This document shows, piece by piece, positions 17,575-27,700 of a stretch of 64,000 nucleotides of DNA. Positions within the stretch are counted from its first letter, which is position 1. Every line of letters begins with the position of its first letter. Position numbers and translations under genes: made by a program. The stretch comes from an uncultured Bacteroidales bacterium. GTDB lineage: Bacteria; Bacteroidota; Bacteroidia; Bacteroidales; FEN-979. The notes below the pieces were generated by a model. That model searched no databases. It had not been told where the DNA came from and saw only the letters and a list, made by a program, of their open reading frames with translations. Location of the stretch: assembly GCA_903837605.1 (NCBI GenBank), contig CAILVF010000014.1, positions 1-64,000 of the forward strand, read 5' to 3'.

Positions 17575-18983
17575 TTGTCCTTTTTTTCAGGTCCGAAAAA
17601 AGTAGCTTTTGTTTCATCAAGTAATTTGCCCCCGCTGAAGACCCCAACGTTCACCTCCATCTTTCCCTGCGGAATGTCTTTCCTGTCAAGAATGATGAAA
17701 AACACCGCCTCCCCGACCGTCTGTCTCTTTATAACAGGGTCTTTTCCTATGATCTTCACTTCTCCATTCCCCGAAAGTATCTTTACTTCCACGGGAAGGT
17801 CATGGGTGGTTTTATTTACGATTTTAATATCATACAGGTTTGCGATCCTGCCTTCGCCCATATCCTGGAACAGTGTACCCGGCGACCGCATCACCGTAGC
17901 TTCCACCGGGTTCCTTCCAACAAGGAAGAAGGCAAAAACAGCAAGGAGGGCAGCCAGGACGGTTGAATATCCGGCCGACCGCAACGTTAACTTCCATGGT
18001 TTGCCCTCGGCTATCATCTTTTCAGAAGAATACCTGATGAGACCTGTTCTTAAGCCGTTCTTTCTCATTATTTCATTGCAGGCATCGATGCAACAGGCGC
18101 AGTTTATGCATTCCAGCTGTGTCCCGTTCCTGATATCAACTCCTGTAGGACAAACCATAACACACTGCCGGCAGTCGATGCAATCACCTTTCCCTGCTTC
18201 CTTGCGGTTCTCTGATTTCCTGAGGGATCCCCTTTCCTCTCCCCTCTTGTAATCATATGAAATGACAACGGTCGAAGGATCCAACAGGACTCCCTGCAAG
18301 CGGCCGTACGGACAAACTATGGTACAGACCTGTTCACGGAACCAGGAGAAAATAAAGTAGAAAACGAAAGAAAAAACCATCATGACAGCCAGTCCGACGA
18401 TATGGCCGGAGGGCTTGTCGGTGATGAGCCTGAACCAGGCATCAGACCCGATGATATAAACCAGGAAAAGATTTCCGATGGTAAATGACATGATATAGAA
18501 CACCAGGTGCTTCAGGCTGCGTTTAAATATTTTAGTCCCGTTCCAGGGCATTGCATCAAGCTCCTTCTGTTTCTGATAATCCCCGTCTATCAGGTATTCC
18601 ACCCGTCTGAAAAGGACTTCCATGAAAACCGTTTGCGGACAAGCCCAGCCGCACCAGATCCTGCCGTATGTCGCGGTGAAGAGTATGATAAACACAATAA
18701 GCGCTATCATTGCAATAAAAAACAAATTGAAATCCTGGGGCCAGAACTGGGCTCCGAAGATCACGAATTTCCTGTTCAGGAAATCAAACAACAGGAATTG
18801 CTCACCTTTGATTTTTACAAAGGGAGCGACGAAGAAGAAAACCAAGAGGACTATCCCGGTAAGGTTCCTCCAGGTGGTTAAAAGGCCTTTGGGTTTTTTA
18901 GCATAAACCCAAAGGCGCTTTCCGCTCTCGTCAATAGTATACAGCCTGTCGCGAAAGCTCTGCTGCGTATTTTCTGATTTCAT
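17571..18983 (-). CDS. ccoG: cbb3 oxidase accessory protein CcoG (RdxA/FixG)
   Basis: CcoG is a polyferredoxin-like membrane protein implicated in Cu(II) reduction for cbb3 oxidase maturation. The 470-residue protein has several membrane helices, the family motif CGWACPQTVFMEVLFRRVE, two 4Fe-4S motifs (CIDCRQCVMVCP and CINCACCIDAC) and a C-terminal Ig-like periplasmic domain (FixG_C). It begins one base after the ccoP stop codon and overlaps ccoH. All expected cysteines are present. Confidence 0.96.
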   Translation of the reverse strand: MKSENTQQSFRDRLYTIDESGKRLWVYAKKPKGLLTTWRNLTGIVLLVFFFVAPFVKIKGEQFLLFDFLNRKFVIFGAQFWPQDFNLFFIAMIALIVFIILFTATYGRIWCGWACPQTVFMEVLFRRVEYLIDGDYQKQKELDAMPWNGTKIFKRSLKHLVFYIMSFTIGNLFLVYIIGSDAWFRLITDKPSGHIVGLAVMMVFSFVFYFIFSWFREQVCTIVCPYGRLQGVLLDPSTVVISYDYKRGEERGSLRKSENRKEAGKGDCIDCRQCVMVCPTGVDIRNGTQLECINCACCIDACNEIMRKNGLRTGLIRYSSEKMIAEGKPWKLTLRSAGYSTVLAALLAVFAFFLVGRNPVEATVMRSPGTLFQDMGEGRIANLYDIKIVNKTTHDLPVEVKILSGNGEVKIIGKDPVIKRQTVGEAVFFIILDRKDIPQGKMEVNVGVFSGGKLLDETKATFFGPEKKDK

Positions 18984-18984
18984 T

Positions 18985-19572
18985 TCACTTGCAAGGATCG
19001 CCTTGTGGCGCCTTGGGATCGGGCGGATTTGTGCCCCTGAGGGTCATGGTATAACTGGCAACCTGCTGAATCTGGTCCTTGGTCAGCTGGGTCTTCCAGG
19101 ATATCATCCCTTTTTCAGGTACACCGTTGGCAATGACATTCAATGCGTCGATATACCTGCAGCCATGGATTGAGAAGGCATCGGTAAGATTGGGCCCTAC
19201 AAGGCCCTGTCCCTGGGCCTTATGGCAAACCACGCAGTTCTTGTCAAAAATCGCCTTGCCTGCATCCAGGGCAGCCTGGTCGGTAATGGGTGCCATTAAT
19301 GTATCAAAGACCATCGCCTGGGCCATCGGGGCAAGGGCGGCAGCTGCAGCCATTTCCTTGTTGTATTCATCCTCCTGTTGCGGTGCGATCTTTATCACGT
19401 CAAAAACAAACAGATAGACCACTGCATAAATAATGGTTATGATAAATAACCAAATCCACCACTTCGGAAGGTTGTTGTCCAGCTCCCTGATGTCGTCATA
19501 ATCATGCCCCGACAGCAATTTGTCACCGGTCAGTTCATCTTTTTCAACTGGATTTTTATCATTGATTTCCAT
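18985..19572 (-). CDS. ccoP: cbb3 oxidase subunit CcoP (mono-haem form)
   Basis: The 195-residue protein has the FixP N-terminal segment (SGHDYDDIRELDNNLPKWW), one membrane helix (about 40-60) and one cytochrome c domain with CVVCH at residues 113-117. CcoP of proteobacteria carries two haem c groups and is about 290-310 residues. Only one haem domain is present here, as in other Bacteroidota. A conserved EKGMISWK segment provides the probable axial Met. It passes electrons from soluble carriers to CcoO. It lies between ccoQ and ccoG. Confidence 0.94.
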   Translation of the reverse strand: MEINDKNPVEKDELTGDKLLSGHDYDDIRELDNNLPKWWIWLFIITIIYAVVYLFVFDVIKIAPQQEDEYNKEMAAAAALAPMAQAMVFDTLMAPITDQAALDAGKAIFDKNCVVCHKAQGQGLVGPNLTDAFSIHGCRYIDALNVIANGVPEKGMISWKTQLTKDQIQQVASYTMTLRGTNPPDPKAPQGDPCK

Positions 19573-19589
19573 AGTGCTTTTTTTAAATC

Positions 19590-19772
19590 TTAAACTTCAT
19601 TTGAATCTTTTGTCTCATCCTCAAAAGGCATGCGGCTGAATTCCGACAATTCATTTTTCCTTATGGAAAAGGCATGTACAACAACAATTGTAAAGAATAC
19701 AACGAAAATAATTGTTGAAATCAGGCCGTAATTGTTTATGCCGCTGACTGACTGAAAAACCTGGTTAAACAT
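19590..19772 (-). CDS. ccoQ: cbb3 oxidase small subunit CcoQ
   Basis: A 60-residue protein with one membrane helix (about 15-36) and a short charged tail ending in an acidic DETKDSNEV stretch. Size, single helix and position between ccoNO and ccoP identify CcoQ/FixQ, which stabilises CcoP in the oxidase. Sequence identity in this family is low, so the call rests mostly on context. Confidence 0.85.
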   Translation of the reverse strand: MFNQVFQSVSGINNYGLISTIIFVVFFTIVVVHAFSIRKNELSEFSRMPFEDETKDSNEV

Positions 19773-19783
19773 AGTAGCAGAAT

Positions 19784-21949
19784 TTATTTAACAGGGTTCC
19801 CGGGAACAGCAGCAGATAATCCTGCCGAATGAATGTCAACACCCAGTCTTTGAAGATATGCGATAAGGGCGATGATCTCCTTATCGGGTGCACAATCGAT
19901 GCCCTGGGACTTAAGATCAGCAGAAATCAATGATGCCTGCTTTATAAGTTCCTCATTGGCGATCTTGTCAAAATCGGCAGGATAAGGAACTCCAAGCATC
20001 TGCATCACCCGGATCTTCCTGGCCGTTGTGCTCATGTCCAGGTCATCTGAAATAAGCCATTTGTATACCGGCATGATTGATTGGGCATTCAATTTCTGGG
20101 GATTCAACATATGATTATAATGCCAGGAATTCGGTTTATACTGTCGACCGTTGACAACGCCTTCCCTTGAAAGATCGGGTCCGTTGCGTTTTGATCCCCA
20201 CTGGAACGGGTGGTCATATACGTATTCGCCTGCTTTTGCATACTGACCGTAGCGCTCTGTTTCGGAACGGAAGGGGCGTACCTGCTGTGAATGACAGGTA
20301 TAACAACCTTCCCTCACATAAATGTCACGGCCCTGGAGTTCAAGAGGAGTATACGGTTTTACGCTCGCAATGGTCGGGATGTTTGTTTTGACCAGGTATA
20401 ACGGCACAATCTCAATAATGCCGCCTATGAGAATAGCTATCAATGCAACGATCGTAAACTGGACCGGCCTGCGTTCCAGCCAGCGGTGTGCACCTTCACC
20501 TGTTACCCGTTTCCCTGAAATGGGCTCAAGCGCGGGAGCCGATGCGGCTTCTTCGGCAAGAAATTTGCCCTGGCGTATCGTTATGATAAGGTTGTAAATT
20601 CCGATGACAATACCTGTAATATATAAAGCTCCGCCTACAGCCCTTGCAGCGTACATTGGCTTTAATTGGGTAACAGTCTCCAGGAAGTTGGGATATTTCA
20701 GGAATCCTTCAGCTGTAAACTCCTTCCACATCAGGAACTGGGTTATGGCTCCCCAATAAAGCGGGACTGCGTAAAATATAATGCCAAGTGTTCCAATCCA
20801 GAAATGCGTATTTGCAAGCTTCCTTGAGTAAAGGTTGGTTTGGAATATCCTCGGGATCAACCAATAAAGGACTGCAAAAGTCATGAACCCATTCCAGCCC
20901 AATGCTCCGATATGCGCATGTCCCACAGTCCAGTCGGTGAAATGCGAAATCGCATTCACTGTCTTGGTCGACATCATAGGTCCTTCAAAAGTCGACATAC
21001 CATAGGCAGTGACTGCAACAACCATGAATTTCAAAACAGGGTCCTCGCGAACTTTATCCCATGCTCCGCGCAGCGTAAGTAATCCATTTACCATACCTCC
21101 CCAGGAAGGAGCAATAAGCATGACCGAGAACACAACACCAAGCGACTGGGCCCAGTTTGGCAGGGCTGAATAGATCAGGTGATGGGGGCCGGCCCATATA
21201 TACAGAAAAATCAACGCCCAGAAATGGACAATCGACAACCTGTATGAGTATATGGGACGGTTGGCTGCCTTAGGCAGGTAATAATACATAAGCCCAAGAA
21301 AAGGGGTTGTGAGGAAAAATGCTACCGCATTGTGGCCGTACCACCATTGTACAAGGGCATCCTGCACACCTGCGTATACAATGTATGATTTGAAGAAGGT
21401 AATGGGGATTTCAATGCTGTTTGCAACATGCAATACGGCGACCGTCACAAAGGTGGCCAGGTAAAACCAGATGGCCACATAGATATGCCTTGTACGGCGC
21501 TTGATGATAGTTCCTATCATATTCCAGCCGAAAACAATCCAGATCACTGCAACCAGGATGTCGATGGGCCATTCAAGCTCGGCATACTCCTTGCCGGTGG
21601 TAAACCCGAATGCAAATGTCAAAGCGGCAGCCACTATTATAAGCTGCCAGCCCCAAAAGTTAATTTTACTCAAAATGTCACTGAACATCCTTGCTTTACA
21701 AAGTCGTTGCAGGGAATAATAAACCCCGGTAAACATACCGTTGCCGACAAAGGCAAAAATCACCGCATTGGTGTGAATGGGCCGGATCCTTCCGAAAGTC
21801 GTGTAAGGGATCCCGAAGGTTAGCTGGGGCCAGATAAACTGTAAAGCCAGTAACAGGCCGACTACCATACCTATGACTCCCCAAAATAAGGTGGCATAGG
21901 CGAACAACTTAACAGTTTTGTTGTCGTAGTAAAAGGTTTGATTTTCCAT
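19784..21949 (-). CDS. ccoNO: cbb3 oxidase fused subunits CcoN-CcoO
   Basis: The 721-residue protein joins the catalytic haem-copper subunit CcoN (12 helices, to about residue 470) to the mono-haem subunit CcoO (membrane anchor about 495-515, haem site CYTCHSQ near 546-550). CcoN features include the copper-ligand helix GHNAVAFFLTTPFLG, the IYIWAGPHHLIYSALP helix and the haem-ligand GHAHIGALGWNG. The enzyme reduces O2 to water with high affinity and pumps protons. Separate ccoN and ccoO genes are the rule in proteobacteria; the fusion is the Bacteroidota form. It lies 4 bp after ccoS. Confidence 0.97.
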   Translation of the reverse strand: MENQTFYYDNKTVKLFAYATLFWGVIGMVVGLLLALQFIWPQLTFGIPYTTFGRIRPIHTNAVIFAFVGNGMFTGVYYSLQRLCKARMFSDILSKINFWGWQLIIVAAALTFAFGFTTGKEYAELEWPIDILVAVIWIVFGWNMIGTIIKRRTRHIYVAIWFYLATFVTVAVLHVANSIEIPITFFKSYIVYAGVQDALVQWWYGHNAVAFFLTTPFLGLMYYYLPKAANRPIYSYRLSIVHFWALIFLYIWAGPHHLIYSALPNWAQSLGVVFSVMLIAPSWGGMVNGLLTLRGAWDKVREDPVLKFMVVAVTAYGMSTFEGPMMSTKTVNAISHFTDWTVGHAHIGALGWNGFMTFAVLYWLIPRIFQTNLYSRKLANTHFWIGTLGIIFYAVPLYWGAITQFLMWKEFTAEGFLKYPNFLETVTQLKPMYAARAVGGALYITGIVIGIYNLIITIRQGKFLAEEAASAPALEPISGKRVTGEGAHRWLERRPVQFTIVALIAILIGGIIEIVPLYLVKTNIPTIASVKPYTPLELQGRDIYVREGCYTCHSQQVRPFRSETERYGQYAKAGEYVYDHPFQWGSKRNGPDLSREGVVNGRQYKPNSWHYNHMLNPQKLNAQSIMPVYKWLISDDLDMSTTARKIRVMQMLGVPYPADFDKIANEELIKQASLISADLKSQGIDCAPDKEIIALIAYLQRLGVDIHSAGLSAAVPGNPVK

Positions 21950-21952
21950 ATG

Positions 21953-22159
21953 TTATTTTTGGTTTGATGGATTTTCGGTAATCCCCTGAACCGGTGGAGA
22001 GGCCTCGGCACTTCTGGGTTTTTCATCTTCAAAAAGTATCCTTACCGATGAGCCGTATGGATCATCGTACTGCCCGCTTCTTACCGACCAGAAAAATGCA
22101 CCCAACCCCACAATGGCAACTATCAGGCTGAAGGCAACCAGGATAAGAATAACATTCAT
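21953..22159 (-). CDS. ccoS: cbb3 oxidase assembly protein CcoS
   Basis: A 68-residue protein with an N-terminal membrane helix and the family pattern GAFFWSVRSGQYDDPYG followed by ILFEDEK. CcoS is required for insertion of cofactors into CcoN. It is the first gene after the promoter at 22182-22213 and sits 3 bp upstream of ccoNO. Confidence 0.92.
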   Translation of the reverse strand: MNVILILVAFSLIVAIVGLGAFFWSVRSGQYDDPYGSSVRILFEDEKPRSAEASPPVQGITENPSNQK

Positions 22160-22181
22160 CTATACATTTTAAGGAATGAAG

Positions 22182-22213
22182 CAAAAATAAGAAGATAGAA
22201 ATAAGAATTCCAA
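22182..22213 (-). promoter_or_regulatory. Promoter of the ccoS-ccoNOQPGH operon
   Basis: On the minus strand TTG (22211-22213) and TATTTTTG (22182-22189) are 21 bp apart. The site lies 23 bp upstream of the ccoS ATG. I saw no FNR-type TTGAT-N4-ATCAA box nearby. Confidence 0.55.
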
Positions 22214-22254
22214 GATTACAATACTGAAATACTCAAAAAGACTGTAATTTATAT

Positions 22255-24672
22255 TCAGACTGGATAGATTTTGTTCAGTTTTGTCCTGGCGGAGGCAAGG
22301 TATGTGGCTACAGTTATGAGCGTTATAACTGAAACCGAGCTGAGAGGCATCAGTATAGCAGAAACAATTGGTGTTAGGTTTCCGCTCATTGCAAAACTCA
22401 ATCCGATAATGTTATAAAAGAAAGAAAACAGCATGCTCATAATAACAATTCTGCGGCTGATCTTGCTGAATTTTAGAAACGTTGAAAGTTTCCAGAATTG
22501 CCTGGCTTCCAGAATTGCATCACAGGAGGGTGAAAAATGATATACATCATCTGCAATGGATATTCCGCAATCGCTTTCATATAAAGCGCCTGCATCATTT
22601 AAGCCGTCGCCGATCATCATTACCTTCCTGCCTTCGCTCCTGAGTTTTCTTATATAATTGAGTTTATCTACAGGAGTCTGGTTAAAGTTCATATGCCCGG
22701 CCGTGGGGAAGAATTCAAGCAATGCAGAAAGTTCGGCATCATTATCCCCCGACAGAAGGTGCAGCTCATATTTTTTACCCATTGACAACAGGACATCCCT
22801 CATCCCGTCTCGGTATTTATGCTTCAGGATGATGTACCCCGATGACGATCCGTCAATTGATACAAACAGGCAGCCTGAAGGCGTCCCTTCCGGCAGTCTG
22901 CCAAGGACAAATTCCCCGGAACCCAGTTTCACATGATGGGTTCCGACGGTCCCTTCTACTCCTTTTGAAATATGTTCAATGAACCCTTTTACAGGAAGCG
23001 CCGGGGCATTGGGAAGCGCCTGGTAAACCGCGACACTCATGGGGTGCGTCGAATGCCTCACAAGCGACCTCAGAAGGTTAAAAGATGCCTCCGGAAGCAG
23101 AAGGTGATCCAGGTTTGCATCAAAATCATTTGATTTTGTAAGGGTCCCGGTTTTATCAAGGACTATAGTGTTGACCCGTGAAAGAGCCTCTATCACCGAA
23201 CTGCGTTTGACATAGAATCCGTTTCTCCCAAAAACCCTCATTGCCCCCCCGAAAGAGAATGGCAGGGTCATCGCCAGTGCACATGGGCATGCGACAATCA
23301 GTATCGCCGTAACCACGAGGGCAGCCCTGGAGGGATCGATAAACCACCAGGTAACACCAGTCGCCAGTGCGAGTATAAGGACAACAGCAGTGAAATACCG
23401 GCTGATAACATCCATCAGGGATTCCCAGTTATTCTGCCTCTCTTCATGGCCGGGCTTTTGGTTCCATAACTCGGTAAGCTTGCTTTGGGTAACTTCCTTT
23501 TCAATTATAAGCTCAATGGCCGGGCCTGACTGCTTTCCCCCGGCAAATATCCTTTGCCCTTCAGTTTTCTTTACAGGGTCTGACTCCCCGCTTACGAAAC
23601 TGTAATCAATTGATCCTTCACCCTTCACAAGTATTGCATCGGCAGGGATAAGCTCATTGTTCCTCACCAGTATCCTCATTCCCGTTTTAAGATGCTTCAG
23701 AGGGAGGATACTCTCCTCCCCTTTCTCCGAAATTAAGGTGACGGCAACAGGGAAGTAAGAACGGTAATCCCTTTCAAATGAGAGAGCCTGGTATGTAAGC
23801 CCCTGGTACCATTTCCCAATTAACAGGAAAAACAGCAGGCCGGCAAGCGAATCCATGAAACCGGGGCCGGTCCCCGACAGTATTTCATAAACCGAGCGAA
23901 AAAACAAGGCAAGGATCCCGATTGCTATAGGGAGGTCAATACTGATAAAGCGCTTTTTCAAGCCCTTGTATGCCGATATAAAAAATCCCGAACCTGAATA
24001 AAATGCTACAGGTATGCCCAACAGGATGTTAAGTATCCCAAAATTCTGACGAATGAACTGTTCTACAGTATCATCAATGGCCAGGTAGGAAGGGAAACTG
24101 AACAACATGATGTTGCCAAAACAGAACCCTGCCACACCAAGGCGGTAATATACATCCCTGTTTGTCTTTTTCTTCGACGATTTATCAACAGATTCAAGTG
24201 AAATATAGGGTGCATAATTTACTGAAGCAAGCAGCTCAACCAGTCCCCTGAGGCTGATCCGGGAATCGCGGAATGTGAAAACAGCCTCTTTCTTTGTAAA
24301 ATGTACCGTGGAATGCATGATCCCTTCATTAAGCCTGTGAAGGTTCTCAAGAAGCCAGATACATGAGCTGCAATGAATGGCGGGTATGAAAAATTTCACT
24401 CTCGAAACCCCGTTATCCGAAAAATCAAGGATCTCCTGTTTTATTTCTTCGTTATCAAGAAAATCATACCGCTTTCCCAGCTCCTGAGAAGCAGTTTTCA
24501 TCCCGGGGTGGTCTGAAAGTTTGTAGTATTCAGATGAATTGCTCCCGCTGAGGATCTCATAAACCATTTGGCATCCTGAACAACAGAATGGTTTCTCATC
24601 AAACAATATAATACTTGAGCCACAATCCTCACCACAATGGAAACAACGATTAACGCCTTCGTTTTTTATCAT
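22255..24672 (-). CDS. ccoI: cbb3-associated copper-transporting P-type ATPase (CcoI/FixI)
   Basis: CcoI exports copper for the CcoN active site. The 805-residue protein has a Cys-rich N-terminus (RCFHCGEDCGS, FCCSGCQMVYEIL), a heavy-metal-associated domain with CSSC in IPAIHCSSCIWLLENLH, P1B membrane helices with the ion-site CPCALAM, the phosphorylation motif DKTGTLTK and the hinge GDGLNDAGAL. The Cys-rich N-terminal zinc-ribbon-like part and the context mark the FixI type rather than CopA. The start at 24672 is chosen because it begins with the Cys-rich motif; the extra 15 residues from 24717 are unlike the family. It heads the cco gene set but has about 95 bp before ccoS. Confidence 0.95.
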   Translation of the reverse strand: MIKNEGVNRCFHCGEDCGSSIILFDEKPFCCSGCQMVYEILSGSNSSEYYKLSDHPGMKTASQELGKRYDFLDNEEIKQEILDFSDNGVSRVKFFIPAIHCSSCIWLLENLHRLNEGIMHSTVHFTKKEAVFTFRDSRISLRGLVELLASVNYAPYISLESVDKSSKKKTNRDVYYRLGVAGFCFGNIMLFSFPSYLAIDDTVEQFIRQNFGILNILLGIPVAFYSGSGFFISAYKGLKKRFISIDLPIAIGILALFFRSVYEILSGTGPGFMDSLAGLLFFLLIGKWYQGLTYQALSFERDYRSYFPVAVTLISEKGEESILPLKHLKTGMRILVRNNELIPADAILVKGEGSIDYSFVSGESDPVKKTEGQRIFAGGKQSGPAIELIIEKEVTQSKLTELWNQKPGHEERQNNWESLMDVISRYFTAVVLILALATGVTWWFIDPSRAALVVTAILIVACPCALAMTLPFSFGGAMRVFGRNGFYVKRSSVIEALSRVNTIVLDKTGTLTKSNDFDANLDHLLLPEASFNLLRSLVRHSTHPMSVAVYQALPNAPALPVKGFIEHISKGVEGTVGTHHVKLGSGEFVLGRLPEGTPSGCLFVSIDGSSSGYIILKHKYRDGMRDVLLSMGKKYELHLLSGDNDAELSALLEFFPTAGHMNFNQTPVDKLNYIRKLRSEGRKVMMIGDGLNDAGALYESDCGISIADDVYHFSPSCDAILEARQFWKLSTFLKFSKISRRIVIMSMLFSFFYNIIGLSFAMSGNLTPIVSAILMPLSSVSVITLITVATYLASARTKLNKIYPV

Positions 24673-24730
24673 CGAGCAAAAATAAGCAAAGTGATGAACT
24701 TTGGGATTCGAAGCCAAACTACTTTTTTTG

Positions 24731-24738
24731 TACTTTTG
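24731..24738 (+). promoter_or_regulatory. Promoter -7 element for T9SS cargo gene
   Basis: TACTTTTG lies 25 bp upstream of the ATG at 24763. The -33 element is not clear. Confidence 0.45.
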
Positions 24739-24762
24739 CTAGGTTAATAACCTAAAATCCCA

Positions 24763-27700
24763 ATGAAAAAAACCTTTCTTCTTTTCCTCCTGGTCCTTGC
24801 CCTAGGAAAACCGGCGTTTGTGGTATCCCAAAGCCTGCAGCATGATACCGCAACCTATCCCTACTGGATTGATATGATGAGGGACCCGAATGCAAATTTC
24901 TTTAAGACGCAGAGGGCCTTTAACATTTACTGGAAGGACAGGAAGATAACCAAAGGTTGCGGATGGAAGTCCTTCAAACGCTGGGAATACATGATGCAGA
25001 GCCGTGTTAATCAGGATGGCTCAAAACCGGCGCCGGATGCCACCTACAATGCATACAATGCCTTCAACCAGGCCAAACATTCCCAAACCGGGAACTGGGT
25101 ATCACTTGGCCCTTCCACTATTCCTTCTCCCGGGCCTGCCGGGTACCTCGGGCTTGGAAGATTGAACACCATTGCATTCCATCCAACCGATCCAAACAAA
25201 CTTTATGTTGGAGCTCCATCGGGTGGTTTCTGGTATACTGTTAACGGGGGGCTGAACTGGTATACAACAACCGACACGATCCCGACCCTTGGTGTTTCAG
25301 CAATAATAGTTGATTATTCAAACCCGGCAACGATCCTGATCGGTTCAGGGGACCGCGATCACGGAGACGCCCCCGGGCTGGGAGTTTATAAAAGCACAGA
25401 CGGAGGGCATACCTGGGTACCGTCAAGTACCGGAATGGGTAATTGCACTGTTGGAAATATGATTCAGCACCCTGCGAACCCCCTGATCATCCTTGCTGCA
25501 ACAAGCAGCGCAGTGTTCAGGTCCGTCAACGGGGGAGCCAGCTGGACAACTTCGAGAACCGGGAATTTCAACGATATTAAATTCAAACCCGGTGACCCGA
25601 ATATTGTATACGCTGTGTCCGGAACAAACTTTTACCGTTCTGCTGACAATGGAGTGAGCTTTACCGAGATAACATCAGGTATTGTAAGCGGGCAGCGCAG
25701 TGTGATCGCTGTATCTGCAGCTAATCCCAATTACGTGTATATCCTGAATTCCAACGTCGCAAGCGGGTTCCAGGGATTATACCGTTCGGTCGATGCCGGA
25801 CTGAATTTCACAACACGTTCAACAGACCCGAATATCCTCGACTGGTCATGCATCGGATCCGATACGGGAGGCCAGGGCTGGTACGACCTCGCCCTTGCGG
25901 TAAACCCGGCAAATGCCGAGATGGTATACGTTGGTGGGGTTAATGTTTGGAAATCTGTCGACGGCGGGGCCAACTGGACCATTAACTCTCACTGGTACGG
26001 AGGATGCAGCGTTCCTTCAGTCCATGCCGACTGCCATCTCCTGGCCTATTCCACCGTTAACGGCAATCTTTACGCATGCAATGACGGAGGCCTTTTCGGG
26101 ACTGCAAACGGAGGCACATCATGGCAATATTATACCGAAACCATGACAATTGGCCAGATTTATAAACTGGGTGTAGCCCAGACAGTTAAGAATAAAGTCA
26201 TCAACGGCTTCCAGGATAACGGCACATACACTTACAACTCAGGCGGATGGGTTGCTACAGGCGGAGGTGACGGGATGGAATGCGCCATAGACTTCACAAA
26301 TGCCGCATACACCTACCACACTTCATATTATGGGGATATTTTCCGTAAATACAACAACAACAGTGAAACACATATTGCTGGTAACGGAGTGAACGGGATA
26401 AACGAAAGCGGTGCCTGGGTCACGCCGTTCATCCTCAGCAAATCGAACCACCGCCGCATGTTCGTGGGCTATAAGAATATATGGAGAGCCGAAAACGTGC
26501 TCGCCACCAATATAAGTTTTGTAAAAATATCCAACAACCTTGCAGGGAGCAACGGCAATGACCTGGCTGTGCTGGAGCAATCAGCCGCCGACAGTAACAT
26601 TTTATACGCTGCCCGTTCCGACAATAAACTGTTCCGATCAGATAACTGTTTGTCGTCAAATCCGGTTTGGACCAACATTACAAGTTTTCTCCCCGCATCT
26701 CTCACTGCAACTTCCCTTGCAACTCATCCTACGGATCCGAATATCATCTACATGACATCAGGTACCAAGGTGTATAAATCCATAAATAAAGGGACAAGCT
26801 GGACCAATATCTCAGGGAACCTTCCGGCCGTGCATATAAGTTCAATTGTTTACTATAAAAATGCAAATGAAGGCTTATATGTTGGCACTGATGCAGGGGT
26901 GTATTATAAGGACGCTTTTACAAACGTGTGGATATCGTTCAGTAAAGGCCTGCCTGTAAATGGCCTGATCACCGAGCTTGAGATATACTATGACAATGAT
27001 TCGGTCTCAAAGGATGCTATCTATGCATGCTCATTCGGCAGAGGCTTATGGGGTTCCGACATTTACCATTCACCTGTGACCGTTGATTTCCAGGCAAGCC
27101 AGACAACAATTCCGACAGGCTGTTTAATTAATTTCTCAGATCTCTCCGGCGGGGTTCCCACCTATTGGACCTGGACTTTCCAGGGCGGCACACCTGCCAC
27201 TTCAAACGAGAAAAATCCTTCCAATATCAGTTACAGCACACCCGGCATTTACAGCGTGAAATTAAAATGCTGGAATGAATTCTCACAGGACAGCATCACA
27301 AAAACCGACTATATATCAGTAAGCGGAACCCTTCTGCCTGCTGTTGACTTTAAATCTGACAAACAGGCTGTTTGCCTGGGGGATACAGTAATTTTCACTG
27401 ATCTTACAAAGAACTGTCCTAATGCCTGGGCCTGGCAATTCACTCCTGATGCGGTCACCTATGTAAACGGCACCAACAGCTTTGACCAAAACCCGCAGGT
27501 GGTCTTTAATAATCCCGGGCCGTATGATGTTAAACTTTCTGCAGCAAACAGTAATGGCCAAAGTTCGACGAACAAAATTTCATACATTTTTAACGGGGGA
27601 TACAGCATTCCTTTCATTGAAAATTTCAGCGGAGGTTTTGCACAGCACAACTGGACAATTGTAAATCCTGAAAATGATATCACCTGGGATACTATTACTG

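Noticed and set aside
17377..18252. Open frame of 291 codons on the plus strand
   Set aside because: It is antisense to ccoG and ccoH, whose motifs are complete; no homology-like features.
22160..22254. FNR or CRP-type box before the cbb3 operon
   Set aside because: No TTGAT-N4-ATCAA or similar palindrome could be found in the spacer.
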